A DNA stretch of 64,000 nt, taken from the NCBI GenBank assembly GCA_002694985.1, contig NZNS01000006.1:326605-390604 (forward strand). The letters run 5' to 3'. The notes below the pieces were generated by a model. The model made no database searches. It worked only from the letters and a program-made list of their open reading frames with translations, and had not been told where the DNA came from. The translations under genes and the position numbers were made by a program. Every line of letters starts with the position of its first letter. Position 1 is the stretch's first letter. Positions 51,831 to 61,235 of the stretch are shown here, piece after piece. The stretch is from Parvibaculum sp. Its GTDB lineage: Bacteria > Pseudomonadota > Alphaproteobacteria > Parvibaculales > Parvibaculaceae.

Positions 51831-52784
51831 GTGCGACGGCTACGGGTCGGCGCGGCCATCGCTATTCTTGCCGTCGCGGCCTGCGTCGACGATGCCGCAT
51901 CGGACAAGGCTGCATCCCGCGACACCCCTCTTTCAACAGAAAAACAACAGGCGGCCACGTCAGCAGGTCCGAAAGTCGAAATATCTGCATTGAGCGGCGT
52001 ACCGCCGACTGAAGCCAATCTCTTTTCGGCCATGCTGAAAGAGGAAGCGCTGCGGACGACCCTGCCGGCTAGCGCAAGCGAGGGCGTCCCCGCTTTCGAC
52101 GTGACCGGCGCCATGGCAGCAGGCGAGCGCGATGACGGCACATATATCGTCGCGGTTGTGGATATCACCAATACGAAAGGCTTGCGCCTTGAACGCGTGG
52201 TCAGCGACACGCTCCTGCCCGAGCGCGGCAAGGCCGGCAACGCGTGGGATTCCGTTGGAAAAGACGATCTGAGGCGCTTGGCCTCCACGACGGCCAGCAA
52301 GATTGCGGCTTGGTATGCGGGCACATTTGCGGTGGGCGGGACGATAGCGGAAAACACCGCCACCGATCCCGTCGTGACCGGCAGCATCGCCGCAACGGCG
52401 CCAGACAAAGAACCTGCCCCCCGTTTCAGGGTCGTGGTCGGCCCCGCACCCGGCGATGGCGCCACATCCCTGTCCCGCGCGCTTGAGAAAGCGCTCAACC
52501 AGCGGATGCCGATGGCGACATGGATCACCGGCGGTCCCTACCGGATCGATGGCAGCATTGTCACCGCCTCACGCAATGATGGACTGACCGACGTCTCGAT
52601 CCGCTGGCTTGTCAAAACCGAAGATGGCGCGCTTCTTGGCGAGGTGGAGCAGCACAATGCTCTCGATGCCGCAAAGATCGCAAGCCGGTGGGAAGACGTG
52701 GCCAAGGCCGCCGCCGACGCCGCGGCCGAAGGCGTGATGGGTGTGCTTCAAGGGCCGCCCTTCCCCGTGGCATCGAACTCATGA
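51831..52784 (+). CDS. Uncharacterised lipoprotein
   Basis: About 317 residues. The signal MRRLRVGAAIAILAVAAC ends in a good lipobox (LAVAAC) with Cys18. The mature part has a Thr/Ala/Ser-rich linker and then a globular region ending ALDAAKIASRWEDVAKAAAD. An upstream GTG at 51783 would add 16 residues; neither start has a strong ribosome site. I chose 51831 for the signal-peptide length. I do not recognise the family. The 133 bases before it after pgeF hold nothing obvious. Confidence 0.72.
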   Translation: MRRLRVGAAIAILAVAACVDDAASDKAASRDTPLSTEKQQAATSAGPKVEISALSGVPPTEANLFSAMLKEEALRTTLPASASEGVPAFDVTGAMAAGERDDGTYIVAVVDITNTKGLRLERVVSDTLLPERGKAGNAWDSVGKDDLRRLASTTASKIAAWYAGTFAVGGTIAENTATDPVVTGSIAATAPDKEPAPRFRVVVGPAPGDGATSLSRALEKALNQRMPMATWITGGPYRIDGSIVTASRNDGLTDVSIRWLVKTEDGALLGEVEQHNALDAAKIASRWEDVAKAAADAAAEGVMGVLQGPPFPVASNS

Positions 52785-52967
52785 GCGCGGCGGCGCTCGA
52801 AAAACAGGCAATTTCCAAAGCGTGGTTTGCATGTTTACAGGGGGTGGACCCCTTGTTAAAACCCGCACGCGCCGTCACCGGATCGTTATGTCCGCGCGGC
52901 GATTTCAAATAGGGGTATGGGCGCTCGCCCTACGGCGGGTCTCAAGTGTGATGGCAGGGGTCACGGA

Positions 52968-53903
52968 ATGAAACTCGTATCGGGCAATTCCAACAGGGCT
53001 CTTGCCGAAGCCATTGCAGCCTATCTGAACCTGCCCCTCACAAAATCTGTCGTGCGCCGCTTCGCCGACATGGAAGTCTTCGTTGAGATTCAGGAAAACG
53101 TCCGCGGCGAGGACGTCTTCGTGATCCAGTCGACCTCCTACCCCGCCAATGACCACCTGATGGAAACGCTCATCATCATTGATGCGCTGAGGCGCGCTTC
53201 CGCGCGGCGCATCACGGCGGTCATCCCCTATTTCGGCTATGCGCGACAGGATCGCAAACCCGGCGCCCGCACCCCCATCTCGGCGAAGCTCGTCGCCAAT
53301 CTGATGGTGACGGCCGGCGCGGACCGCGTTCTCACACTTGATCTCCATGCCGGCCAGATCCAGGGCTTCTTTGATATTCCGACCGATAACCTCTTCGCCG
53401 CCCCCGTGCTGACCCGCGATATCGAGCAGCACTACAAGACAAGCAACGGCGTCATGGTCGTCTCGCCCGACGTTGGCGGCGTGGTGCGTGCGCGTGCCAT
53501 TGCCAAACGCATCGGCGCCGATCTCGCCATCGTCGACAAGCGCCGCGAACGGGCAGGCGAGTCCGAAGTCATGAACATCATTGGCGATGTAAGCGGCCGC
53601 TCCTGCATTCTGGTCGACGACATCGTCGACAGCGCGGGCACGCTGTGCAACGCCGCCGAGGCGCTGCTCAAGGCAGGTGCGACGGAAGTCTCCGCCTATG
53701 TAACGCATGGCGTGCTTTCGGGCGGCGCGGTGGCCCGCGTGTCGGCCTCGCAACTGAAAGAGCTCGTCATCACGGATTCGATCCAGGCCACCGAGGCCGT
53801 CCGCGTCAGCCACAATATCCGGGTGGTCTCTATCGCCCCGCTGATCGGCGAGGCCATGCGCCGGACCGCCGAGGAACGCTCGGTTTCGAGCCTGTTCGAC
53901 TGA
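52968..53903 (+). CDS. prs: Ribose-phosphate pyrophosphokinase
   Basis: 311-residue enzyme that makes PRPP for nucleotide, histidine and tryptophan synthesis. Conserved are [17 protein letters not shown], the flexible-loop region [52 protein letters not shown] and the PRPP site [15 protein letters not shown]. The ATG at 52968 gives the family N-terminus. It is followed by rplY after a promoter of its own. Confidence 0.96.
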   Translation: MKLVSGNSNRALAEAIAAYLNLPLTKSVVRRFADMEVFVEIQENVRGEDVFVIQSTSYPANDHLMETLIIIDALRRASARRITAVIPYFGYARQDRKPGARTPISAKLVANLMVTAGADRVLTLDLHAGQIQGFFDIPTDNLFAAPVLTRDIEQHYKTSNGVMVVSPDVGGVVRARAIAKRIGADLAIVDKRRERAGESEVMNIIGDVSGRSCILVDDIVDSAGTLCNAAEALLKAGATEVSAYVTHGVLSGGAVARVSASQLKELVITDSIQATEAVRVSHNIRVVSIAPLIGEAMRRTAEERSVSSLFD

Positions 53904-53934
53904 GAACACCCCCTCCCTCCCCAGCCCGCGCCGG

Positions 53935-53963
53935 TTGAGTTTTCAAGGACTTGGCGCTATAAG
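53935..53963 (+). promoter_or_regulatory. rplY promoter
   Basis: TTGAGT (53935-53940), exactly 17 bases, TATAAG (53958-53963): a near-consensus sigma-70 promoter. A leader of roughly 85 bases would precede the rplY start. Confidence 0.65.
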
Positions 53964-54054
53964 GCGCGCAATCCCGCACTTCCACACCCCTGGAGGAGAC
54001 TTGCGGGCCATTTGCGCGGGCCTGCAAGGCCCCGTTTTCATTGGAGAATTTGCT

Positions 54055-54717
54055 ATGGCCGAGACACATACGCTCGCAGCCGAGGCACGCGAAAAAGGCA
54101 GCAAGGGGGCTGTCCGTTCGCTCCGCCGCCAAGGCCGCGTCCCCGCCGTTATCTATGGCGAGAAGAAGACCCCCGAGCTCATCCATGTGAGCTACAAGGA
54201 GATCAACGCGCTTTACCAGACCGGCACCTTCATGAGCCACGTGCTCGATGTCGAGATCGGCGGCAAGAAGGAACGCGTCATTCCTCGTGACGTACAGTTC
54301 GAACCGGTGCGCGACTTCATCATCCATGTCGATTTCCTGCGTCTCGGCAAGAATGCAACCATCGTGGTGAACGTGCCCGTGCACTTCCACAACCACGACG
54401 CATCGCCCGGCATCAAGGGCGGCGGCGTGCTCAACATCGTGCGTCACGAACTCGAACTCTCCTGCCCCGCCGATGCGATCCCCGAACAGATCGACATCGA
54501 CCTCAAGGGCTACGAGATGGGCGACTCGATCCACATCTCCGCCGTGACGCTGCCCGCCAAGGTGACGCCGACGATCACGGATCGCGACTTCACCATCGCG
54601 ACCATCGCCGCGCCTGCCGCCGTCGTTTCCGCAGACAATGAAGCCAAGGCGGAAGACAAGGCTGAAGGCGATTCCGAGGAAGCAGGCGAAGCAGGCTCTT
54701 CCGAAAAGGAAGACTGA
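54055..54717 (+). CDS. rplY: 50S ribosomal protein L25 (Ctc/TL5 form)
   Basis: 220-residue long form of L25. The N-terminal 5S rRNA-binding domain (GSKGAVRSLRRQGRVPAVIYG) is followed by the TL5 C-terminal domain (NVPVHFHNHDASPGIKGGGV, then HELELSCPADAIPE). A strongly acidic tail of about 25 residues closes it. GGAG lies ten bases before the ATG at 54055. pth follows after 26 bases, the standard pairing for translation genes. Confidence 0.96.
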   Translation: MAETHTLAAEAREKGSKGAVRSLRRQGRVPAVIYGEKKTPELIHVSYKEINALYQTGTFMSHVLDVEIGGKKERVIPRDVQFEPVRDFIIHVDFLRLGKNATIVVNVPVHFHNHDASPGIKGGGVLNIVRHELELSCPADAIPEQIDIDLKGYEMGDSIHISAVTLPAKVTPTITDRDFTIATIAAPAAVVSADNEAKAEDKAEGDSEEAGEAGSSEKED

Positions 54718-54743
54718 TCTTCGTTGCCTGAAAGGAGGCGGCG

Positions 54744-55349
54744 ATGATCCTGCTCGTCGGTCTTGGAAATCCGGGCGCGAAATACGAACGGAACAGGCAC
54801 AATGTCGGATTCATGGCGGCGGACGCGATCGTTCGCCGCCATTCCTTTTCGCCGCCCCGCGCACGCTTTCAGGGCATCGTCTCGGAAGGCATGTTCGACG
54901 GCGAGAAGGTGATCGTGCTGAAGCCCACGACCTACATGAACGAAAGCGGGCGTGCCGTCGGCGAGGCCATGCGCTTCTACAAACTCACCCCGGCGGACGT
55001 CGTCGTCTTCTATGACGAACTTGACCTCGAACCCGGCAAGGTCCGCATCAAGAAAGGCGGCGGTGCGGCTGGCCATAACGGCATCCGCTCCATCGCCTCG
55101 CATATCGGACCCGACTTCCGCCGTGTACGGATCGGGATCGGCCACCCGGGCGCGAAGGATCGCGTTCTCGGTTACGTACTCGGCGACTTCGCCAAGGCAG
55201 ACACGACATGGGTAGAGCCCATGCTCGACGCGATAGCGGACGCCGCCCCCCTTCTCGCCGAAGGCAAGGACGCGACATTCGCGAACAAGGTGCATCTCGC
55301 GCTCAATCCCGAGCCCGCGAAGAAGCCGAAGACAGAAGACAAGAAGTAG
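54744..55349 (+). CDS. pth: Peptidyl-tRNA hydrolase
   Basis: 201-residue enzyme that recycles tRNA from drop-off peptidyl-tRNA. The catalytic His19 is in [10 protein letters not shown]. Other landmarks are [14 protein letters not shown] with the conserved Asn, [12 protein letters not shown] and [16 protein letters not shown]. The C-terminus is a Lys/Pro-rich tail. It sits between rplY and ychF as is usual. Confidence 0.96.
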   Translation: MILLVGLGNPGAKYERNRHNVGFMAADAIVRRHSFSPPRARFQGIVSEGMFDGEKVIVLKPTTYMNESGRAVGEAMRFYKLTPADVVVFYDELDLEPGKVRIKKGGGAAGHNGIRSIASHIGPDFRRVRIGIGHPGAKDRVLGYVLGDFAKADTTWVEPMLDAIADAAPLLAEGKDATFANKVHLALNPEPAKKPKTEDKK

Positions 55350-55367
55350 AACGGAGAGACTGAGGTC

Positions 55368-56477
55368 ATGGGATTCAAATGCGGCATCGTCGGATTGCCC
55401 AATGTCGGCAAGTCCACTCTTTTCAACGCGCTGACGCAGACAGCGAGCGCGCAGGCCGCGAACTATCCCTTCTGCACCATCGAGCCGAATGTCGGCGAAG
55501 TGGCGGTGCCCGACCCGCGCCTCGACAAGCTTGCGGCCACGGCTGGCAGCAAGGAAATCATCCCGACCCGGCTGACCTTCGTCGACATCGCGGGCCTCGT
55601 GAAAGGCGCATCGAAGGGCGAAGGCCTCGGCAACCAGTTCCTCGCCAATATTCGCGAAGTCGATGCGGTCGCCTATGTGCTGCGCTGCTTCGTCGATGAC
55701 GACATCACCCATGTCGAAAACCGCATCGACCCTCTGGCCGACGCCGAGATCGTCGAGACGGAGCTGATGCTTGCCGACCTCGAAAGCCTTGAGAAGCGCG
55801 TCGTCGCGCAGGAGAAAAAGGCAAAGGGCGGCGACAAGGAAGCAAAGCAGCAGATCGAACTGATGAACATCGCGCTCGCCTATCTGCGCGAAGGAAAGCC
55901 CGCCCGCATCGCGACGGTGGAAGGCAAGATTTCCGACGATGACATGAAGGCCTGGGAGGGACTGAATCTCCTCACCTCGAAGCCTGTGCTCTATGTGTGC
56001 AACGTGGAAGAAGCCTCCGCCGCGACGGGCAACGAATATTCCAGGGCAGTCGAAGCCCGCGCGAACGCCGAAGGCGCGCAATGGGTGGTCATCTCCGCTC
56101 GCATCGAGGAAGAGGTAGCGCAGCTCCCCGAAGACGAGCGCGCCGAATATCTCGAAACGCTGGGCCTCGAAGAGCCCGGCCTGGCGCGCCTGATCCGCGT
56201 CGGCTACACGCTGCTCGACCTCATCACCTATTTCACGGTGGGACCGAAGGAGACACGCGCATGGACCATCACACGCGGCACACGCGCGCCCGCCGCCGCA
56301 GGCGTCATTCACACGGACTTTGAAAAGGGTTTCATCCGTGCAGAGACGATCGCCTATGATGATTATGTAAATCTTGGCGGCGAACAAGGCGCAAAGGACG
56401 CGGGCAAGATGCGTCTCGAAGGCAAGGATTACGTGGTTCATGACGGCGACGTGATGCATTTCCGCTTCGCGAATTGA
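55368..56477 (+). CDS. ychF: Redox-regulated P-loop ATPase YchF (OLA1 family)
   Basis: 369-residue OBG-type P-loop protein that prefers ATP and associates with ribosomes. The P-loop is GLPNVGKSTLFNALT, the G2/G3 region has TRLTFVDIAGLVKGASKGEG, and a coiled coil spans about 130-200. A TGS domain with TYFTVGPKETRAWTITRGT forms the C-terminus. It lies 18 bases after pth. Length is normal. Confidence 0.97.
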   Translation: MGFKCGIVGLPNVGKSTLFNALTQTASAQAANYPFCTIEPNVGEVAVPDPRLDKLAATAGSKEIIPTRLTFVDIAGLVKGASKGEGLGNQFLANIREVDAVAYVLRCFVDDDITHVENRIDPLADAEIVETELMLADLESLEKRVVAQEKKAKGGDKEAKQQIELMNIALAYLREGKPARIATVEGKISDDDMKAWEGLNLLTSKPVLYVCNVEEASAATGNEYSRAVEARANAEGAQWVVISARIEEEVAQLPEDERAEYLETLGLEEPGLARLIRVGYTLLDLITYFTVGPKETRAWTITRGTRAPAAAGVIHTDFEKGFIRAETIAYDDYVNLGGEQGAKDAGKMRLEGKDYVVHDGDVMHFRFAN

Positions 56478-56712
56478 GGAGACGAAACGGCATCTCGCCA
56501 CGCCTCTCAGGGGGTGGGGACAAGTTTCTCGGAATGCGCAAACCGGGGATAAACAGGCCCGACTGTCATTGAAACGTCATAATAACGTCACAAATGGCGA
56601 CGTCGGAAATTTGAGAGGATTTAGTCCCCGCTTTCGAGGGACGGGCCGGATAGCGCCCACGTGTCGCGGAATAAATAACCCCCGGTTTCGGGCCATACGT
56701 GCGAGAGGACGA

Positions 56713-57192
56713 ATGGGTACGAGAGAGCCAAAATTCTACTGGGAAGATTTCCCCGTCGGCGAGACTGTCGAATTCGGGGAGAAGCACGTCACCAAGGAAG
56801 AAATCCTCGAATTCGCAAGCGAGTTCGACCCCCAGCCCTTTCACCTCGACGAGGAAGCGGCAAAGCAGTCGATCCTTGGCGGGCTCTGCGCAAGCGGCTG
56901 GCACTCCTGCGCCATGATGATGCGCATGATGTGCGACGGCTACATCCTCGAAAGCGCATCGCTCGGCGCACCCGGTGTCGATGAAGTCAGATGGCGCAAG
57001 CCCGTCTATGTGGGCGATACGCTCCGCCTACGGAGAACTTGCACGGAGCGCCGCCCCTCGAAAAGCCGCCCGGAAATGGGCCTCACCAGATTCCACATCG
57101 AAATGCTGAATCAGAAGGACGAGGCCGTACTGACCTCGGACGGCTGGGCGATGTATGGCAGGCGCTATCCGGGCCAACCGGTGGAGGAGTGA
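56713..57192 (+). CDS. MaoC-family dehydratase, first copy
   Basis: 159-residue hot-dog-fold protein of the (R)-enoyl-CoA hydratase/MaoC type. The catalytic pair is present in EFDPQPFHLDEEAAK (Asp and His), and the substrate segment GGLCASGWHSCAMMMRMMC follows. It hydrates enoyl-CoA or a related dehydratase substrate. AGAGGA precedes the ATG at 56713, and the longer upstream frame lacks family sequence. A second MaoC gene starts three bases after its stop, so the pair may work as a heterodimer or on different substrates. The 235-base upstream region contains two direct copies of ACGTCA near 56575-56590. Confidence 0.88.
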   Translation: MGTREPKFYWEDFPVGETVEFGEKHVTKEEILEFASEFDPQPFHLDEEAAKQSILGGLCASGWHSCAMMMRMMCDGYILESASLGAPGVDEVRWRKPVYVGDTLRLRRTCTERRPSKSRPEMGLTRFHIEMLNQKDEAVLTSDGWAMYGRRYPGQPVEE

Positions 57193-57195
57193 TAC

Positions 57196-57681
57196 ATGCC
57201 CTGGTTTGAAGACATAAAAATCGGCACGCGCATGGAGCTGGGCAGCTACACCTTCACGGCAGACGAGATCACCGCCTTCGCGAAGAAATACGACCCGCAA
57301 TATTTCCATATCGATGCAGAAGCGGCGAAACACGGTCCCTTCGGTGCGCTGACGGCGAGCGGCTGGCACACCACCTCGACCTGGATGAAGCTGATGATCG
57401 CGAAGCGCCGGGCAACGCCCGAACCGGCCGACGAAAACGGCTGCAAGCCCCCGGCGGGCGGGCCCTCCCCCGGCTTCCTTGAGATGAAATGGCCAAACCC
57501 GGTGCGCGCGGGCGACACAATCAGCTATTCCGCCGAGGTGATCGAAAAACTCGATATGCGAAGCCGTCCCGAATGGGGCATCGTAAGAAGCCTCAATATT
57601 GGCGTGAACCAGCACGGCGAAACCGTGTTGAGCTTCATCGGACAAGGCCTGATCGAGAAGCGCATTCCAGGAAGCGCATAA
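57196..57681 (+). CDS. MaoC-family dehydratase, second copy
   Basis: 161 residues. It keeps the hydratase pair in KYDPQYFHIDAEAAK and the GALTASGWHTTSTWMKLM block, so it looks catalytically competent. It differs from the first copy by an insert rich in Pro and Gly (about residues 75-95). Tandem placement suggests joint function. A dienelactone hydrolase gene follows after 20 bases, probably in the same operon, which hints at degradation or modification of unusual acyl or ring-cleavage products. Confidence 0.88.
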   Translation: MPWFEDIKIGTRMELGSYTFTADEITAFAKKYDPQYFHIDAEAAKHGPFGALTASGWHTTSTWMKLMIAKRRATPEPADENGCKPPAGGPSPGFLEMKWPNPVRAGDTISYSAEVIEKLDMRSRPEWGIVRSLNIGVNQHGETVLSFIGQGLIEKRIPGSA

Positions 57682-57701
57682 CGAAAACAGGGAGGAACGG
57701 G

Positions 57702-58379
57702 ATGGCACGCAAGGGCAAGGAAATCACACTGAAGAGCGGCGACGGCGCCGACATCCTCTGCTACCACGCGAAAGCGGAAGGGACACGGAAGGGCGGTCTC
57801 GTCCTCATCATGGAAATCTTCGGCGTCACCGCGCATATCAAGGATCTGTGCGACGACTATGCCGCGCGCGGCTATGACGTGCTTTCGCCGCAGCTCTACG
57901 ACCGGCAGGTGAAAGACTTTCAGGCAACCTATTCCCAGGAAGACATTCAGGAATCGCTGAAGCTGCGCGCCGATAATCCTTACGAGAATACCGTGCTCGA
58001 CGTGCAGATGTGCATCGACAAGCTGCGCGCCGATGGCGCGAAAAAGGTCTTCATCACCGGCTATTGCTATGGCGGCTCGGTGAGCTGGGTGGCGGCCTGC
58101 CGCGCGAAGGGGCTTGACGCAGCGTCTTGCTACTATGGCGGCGCGATCAAGCAGTTCATTGATGAGAGCCCGAAATGCCCGACCATCTGCCATTTTGGTG
58201 AGAAGGATCACGGCATCCCGATGGAAGACGTGCGCGAAATCGAAAAGGCGCACCCCGAGGTGAAGGTCTATGTCTATGATGCGGATCATGGCTTCAACTC
58301 GGACCGGCGCAACAATTACGACAGGGCGGCAGCCGAGCTGGCACTGGAACGGACACTGGCGCTGTTCGAGGGGGCTTGA
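57702..58379 (+). CDS. Dienelactone hydrolase family protein
   Basis: 225-residue alpha/beta hydrolase with the dienelactone-hydrolase triad: Cys122 in GYCYGGSVSW, Asp169 in FGEKDHGIP and His196 in YDADHGFNSD. The cysteine nucleophile marks it as the DLH type. GGAGGAA precedes the ATG at 57702; the longer frame overlaps the MaoC gene. A role in aromatic ring-cleavage pathways is typical, but many members have other ester substrates and no ring-cleavage enzyme is near. Confidence 0.88.
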   Translation: MARKGKEITLKSGDGADILCYHAKAEGTRKGGLVLIMEIFGVTAHIKDLCDDYAARGYDVLSPQLYDRQVKDFQATYSQEDIQESLKLRADNPYENTVLDVQMCIDKLRADGAKKVFITGYCYGGSVSWVAACRAKGLDAASCYYGGAIKQFIDESPKCPTICHFGEKDHGIPMEDVREIEKAHPEVKVYVYDADHGFNSDRRNNYDRAAAELALERTLALFEGA

Positions 58380-58411
58380 ACGATACGACCTCTCCGCAAA
58401 GTGAGGACGCC

Positions 58412-58909
58412 ATGAGCGACGCCCCGGAACAGACGGCCTATGATTTCATCTTCGAAAGTCTCAAGGGCGGGCCCATGCCGCTGGAGGACTTTGCGGGACG
58501 CCCGCTTCTCATCGTCAACACGGCGTCGAAATGCGGCTTCACCCCGCAATACAAGGAGCTGGAAGCGCTCTGGCAGAAATATGCCGAGAAAGGCCTCGTC
58601 GTGATCGGCGTGCCATCCAATGACTTTTCCAATCAGGAGCCGGGCAACGCAGCGGAGATCGCCAATTTTTGCGAGATCAATTACGGCGTCGATTTTCCGC
58701 TGACGGAAAAGGTACATGTGAAGGGACGTGAGGCACATCCCCTCTTCCAGTGGCTCGCGAAACAGGGCGGCATCCTCTCGAAGCCCCGCTGGAATTTCTA
58801 CAAATATGTGATCGGGCGCGACGGAAAACTCGTCGGCTGGTTCGCCAGCACGACGACGCCGGGCTCTGCGAAGGTGGAAAAGGCGATCAGGAAGGCGTTG
58901 GGGGATTAG
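58412..58909 (+). CDS. Glutathione peroxidase-like thiol peroxidase
   Basis: 165 residues. The peroxidatic Cys41 is in NTASKCGFTPQYKELEALW, followed by VVIGVPSNDFSNQEPG and the Trp/Asn region RWNFYKYVIGRDGKLVGWF. As a Cys form it probably uses thioredoxin or glutathione. GAGGA precedes the ATG at 58412; the frame from 58376 overlaps the hydrolase gene. It converges with the methylthioribulose aldolase gene with six bases between. Confidence 0.92.
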   Translation: MSDAPEQTAYDFIFESLKGGPMPLEDFAGRPLLIVNTASKCGFTPQYKELEALWQKYAEKGLVVIGVPSNDFSNQEPGNAAEIANFCEINYGVDFPLTEKVHVKGREAHPLFQWLAKQGGILSKPRWNFYKYVIGRDGKLVGWFASTTTPGSAKVEKAIRKALGD

Positions 58910-58915
58910 GCCCCC

Positions 58916-59566
58916 TCACCCCTTCCGTCCGTAATTCCTGAACTTCTCGACATTCCGCGCCATCTCCTCGTCGGAAAGAAGCTCCGGCTCTCCGAGTTGC
59001 AGCGCGCGCCAGTATTGAGCGGAAAGCGTCTCGACCTCATGCGCGAGATGGAGTGCCTCCTCGACCGTGGCGCCGAAGGCGATCTGGCCGTGATGCGCGA
59101 GGAGGCAGGCGCGCCGCCCCTCAAGCGCGGCGACGGCATGGGCGGCCAGTTCCGCCGTGCCGAAGGTGGCGTATGGCGCGCAACGGATGTTATTTCCACC
59201 CACAATGGCGACCATGTAGTGGAAAGGCGGGATTTCGCGTTTCATCACGGCAAGCGCGGTCGCGAAATCGGAATGCGCATGAACGACGCCGCCGGTTTGC
59301 GGGTTCGCCTCATAGATCGCGCAATGCATGTGCCATTCGGAAGAAGGCGGAAACGGGCCGGAAAGAACGCGCCCGTCCAGCGCGATCTCTGCAAGGTCGC
59401 CGGGCAGAAGGTCTGTATAGGCAACGCCCGAAGGCGTGATGAAGATGCTGTCGCCCAGACGCGCCGACACATTGCCGGACATGTTGGGCGAAAGACCGCT
59501 GGAAGCGAGGTCGAGCGCGGCGTCGATGACGCGCTGTCGAAGCCAGGCTTCCTCCGCATCAGGCAT
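58916..59566 (-). CDS. Class II aldolase, probable methylthioribulose-1-phosphate aldolase (DHAP shunt)
   Basis: 216-residue zinc aldolase. It follows L-fuculose-1-phosphate aldolase closely: [45 protein letters not shown] with two zinc His, [29 protein letters not shown] and a C-terminal [13 protein letters not shown]. It is the last gene of an operon with mtnP, apt and mtnA and overlaps mtnA by eight bases. In the DHAP shunt such an aldolase splits methylthioribulose-1-phosphate into DHAP and methylthioacetaldehyde. MtnB dehydratase belongs to the same superfamily, but the fuculose-aldolase blocks and absence of mtnC/mtnD favour the aldolase. Confidence 0.82.
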   Translation of the reverse strand: MPDAEEAWLRQRVIDAALDLASSGLSPNMSGNVSARLGDSIFITPSGVAYTDLLPGDLAEIALDGRVLSGPFPPSSEWHMHCAIYEANPQTGGVVHAHSDFATALAVMKREIPPFHYMVAIVGGNNIRCAPYATFGTAELAAHAVAALEGRRACLLAHHGQIAFGATVEEALHLAHEVETLSAQYWRALQLGEPELLSDEEMARNVEKFRNYGRKG

Positions 59567-60668
59567 TTTTATTTCCGGCTTTCTTCTCGGGGTAAAGCGA
59601 GAGAAGCCCCTCGCGGCTGGCAGGCGCGACACCCCGCTCCGTGATCAGGCCCGTGACAAACCTCGCGGGCGTGACGTCGAAACCGTAATTGACGGCGGCG
59701 CTGCCCGGCGCGGAGATTTCGACGGTGACGATATCGCCCTTATCCGTGCGGCCCGTCATATGCGTGACCTCGCGGGGGGAGCGCTGCTCGATCTCGATTT
59801 CCCTCACGCCATCCTTCAGCGTCCAGTCGATCGTCGTATGCGGGAGCGCGACATAGAAGGGAACGCCGTTGGCATCCGCGGCGAGCGCCTTCAGATAGGT
59901 GCCGATCTTGTTTGCGACATCGCCTGTGGAGGTCGTGCGGTCGGTGCCGACGATGCACATGTCGACAAGTCCGTGCTGCATCAGATGCCCGCCGGCATTG
60001 TCCGGCACAATGGTATGCGGCACACCATGACGGCCAAGCTCGAAGGCGGTGAGCGACGCGCCCTGATTGCGCGGCCGCGTCTCGTCCACCCAGACATGAA
60101 CCAGAAGCCCCGCATCATGCGCCATGTAGATCGGCGCGAGCGCCGTGCCCCAATCGACGCAGGCGAGCCAGCCCGCATTGCAATGGGTGAGGATGTTGAC
60201 CGTCTCGCCGGGCTTCGCCTCGGCAATGCCCCGAACGATGCGAAGCCCGTTCTCGCCGATCTTCCGGCAGGTCTCCACATCCTCGTCGCAAAGCCGCGCA
60301 GCCTCAGCATAGGCCGCCTCAACGCGCGCATTGCCGCCCGCCGAGCGAACGGCGTCCCGCATCGCATCGAGCGACCATTTGAGATTGACCGCCGTCGGCC
60401 GCGTTGCGAGCAGCATGTCATAGGTGCGGTCGAGGTTCTCGTCCGACGCATCCTCGCGCAGCGCCATGCAGAGACCATAGGCGGCGGTGGCACCGATCAG
60501 CGGCGCGCCGCGCACCAGCATGTCCTTGATCGCGCGCGCCGCGTCCTCCGCGCTGCGCAAGGGTGCGACGGCAAATTCATGTGGCAGCTTCGTCTGGTCG
60601 ATGATCTCGACCGACCAGCCGTCATTCGCGACCCAGATGGTGCGGTAATGCGTGCCGTCGATTTTCAT
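59559..60668 (-). CDS. mtnA: Methylthioribose-1-phosphate isomerase
   Basis: 369-residue isomerase that converts 5-methylthioribose-1-phosphate to methylthioribulose-1-phosphate. It is in the eIF2B-like fold: [17 protein letters not shown], the catalytic Cys in [24 protein letters not shown] and the catalytic Asp in [18 protein letters not shown]. It sits between apt and the aldolase in the salvage operon. Confidence 0.95.
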   Translation of the reverse strand: MKIDGTHYRTIWVANDGWSVEIIDQTKLPHEFAVAPLRSAEDAARAIKDMLVRGAPLIGATAAYGLCMALREDASDENLDRTYDMLLATRPTAVNLKWSLDAMRDAVRSAGGNARVEAAYAEAARLCDEDVETCRKIGENGLRIVRGIAEAKPGETVNILTHCNAGWLACVDWGTALAPIYMAHDAGLLVHVWVDETRPRNQGASLTAFELGRHGVPHTIVPDNAGGHLMQHGLVDMCIVGTDRTTSTGDVANKIGTYLKALAADANGVPFYVALPHTTIDWTLKDGVREIEIEQRSPREVTHMTGRTDKGDIVTVEISAPGSAAVNYGFDVTPARFVTGLITERGVAPASREGLLSLYPEKKAGNKNA

Positions 60669-60692
60669 GTCGCCTCCTCGACAGGATGAGCG

Positions 60693-61220
60693 TCAGTGCC
60701 CCTCGAAGGAACAGAGCGAAAGCACCTCGATGTCGAGGCCTTCAAGCCGCTGGCGGCCGCCAAGTTCCGGCAGCTCGATGACGAAGCTCGACGCGGTGAC
60801 ATTGCCGCCCGCGCGCCCGATCAGCTTCACGGCAGCTTCCGCCGTGCCGCCCGTGGCGATGAGATCGTCGATCAGGAGAATCCGGTCGCCATCCTTCACG
60901 GCGTCACTGTGGATTTCGACCGTGTCGGTCCCGTATTCGAGGTCGTATTCCTGGGCAATCACGTCATGGGGCAGCTTGCCCTTCTTGCGGACAGGAATGA
61001 AACCGAGACCGAGCTGATGGGCGACCGCGCCGCCCAGAATGAAGCCGCGCGCCTCGATGCCCGCGACGGCGCTGAACGTCGCGCCCGCATGAAGCGCGAC
61101 CAGCGCATCGACGGCGCCGCGAAACCCTTCCGGGTCGGACAGCAGGGTCGTGATATCGCGGAAAAGAATACCCGCCGCCGGATAGTCCGGGATGGTGCGG
61201 ATGAAAGTCTTGATGTCCAT
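60693..61220 (-). CDS. apt: Adenine phosphoribosyltransferase
   Basis: 175-residue enzyme that recycles adenine with PRPP to AMP. Seen are IRTIPDYPAAGILFRDITTL, GIEARGFILGGAVAHQLG, the KLPHDVIAQEYDLEYGTDTV loop and the PRPP motif ILLIDDLIATGGTAEAAV. Its place between mtnP and mtnA is logical because MtnP releases adenine. Confidence 0.96.
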   Translation of the reverse strand: MDIKTFIRTIPDYPAAGILFRDITTLLSDPEGFRGAVDALVALHAGATFSAVAGIEARGFILGGAVAHQLGLGFIPVRKKGKLPHDVIAQEYDLEYGTDTVEIHSDAVKDGDRILLIDDLIATGGTAEAAVKLIGRAGGNVTASSFVIELPELGGRQRLEGLDIEVLSLCSFEGH

Positions 61221-61235
61221 GTCGTTCCCCAGGAA

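Noticed and set aside
58916..59566. Methylthioribulose-1-phosphate dehydratase (mtnB)
   Set aside because: The same superfamily, but sequence blocks match fuculose-1-phosphate aldolase more closely and the partner genes mtnC and mtnD are absent from the operon.
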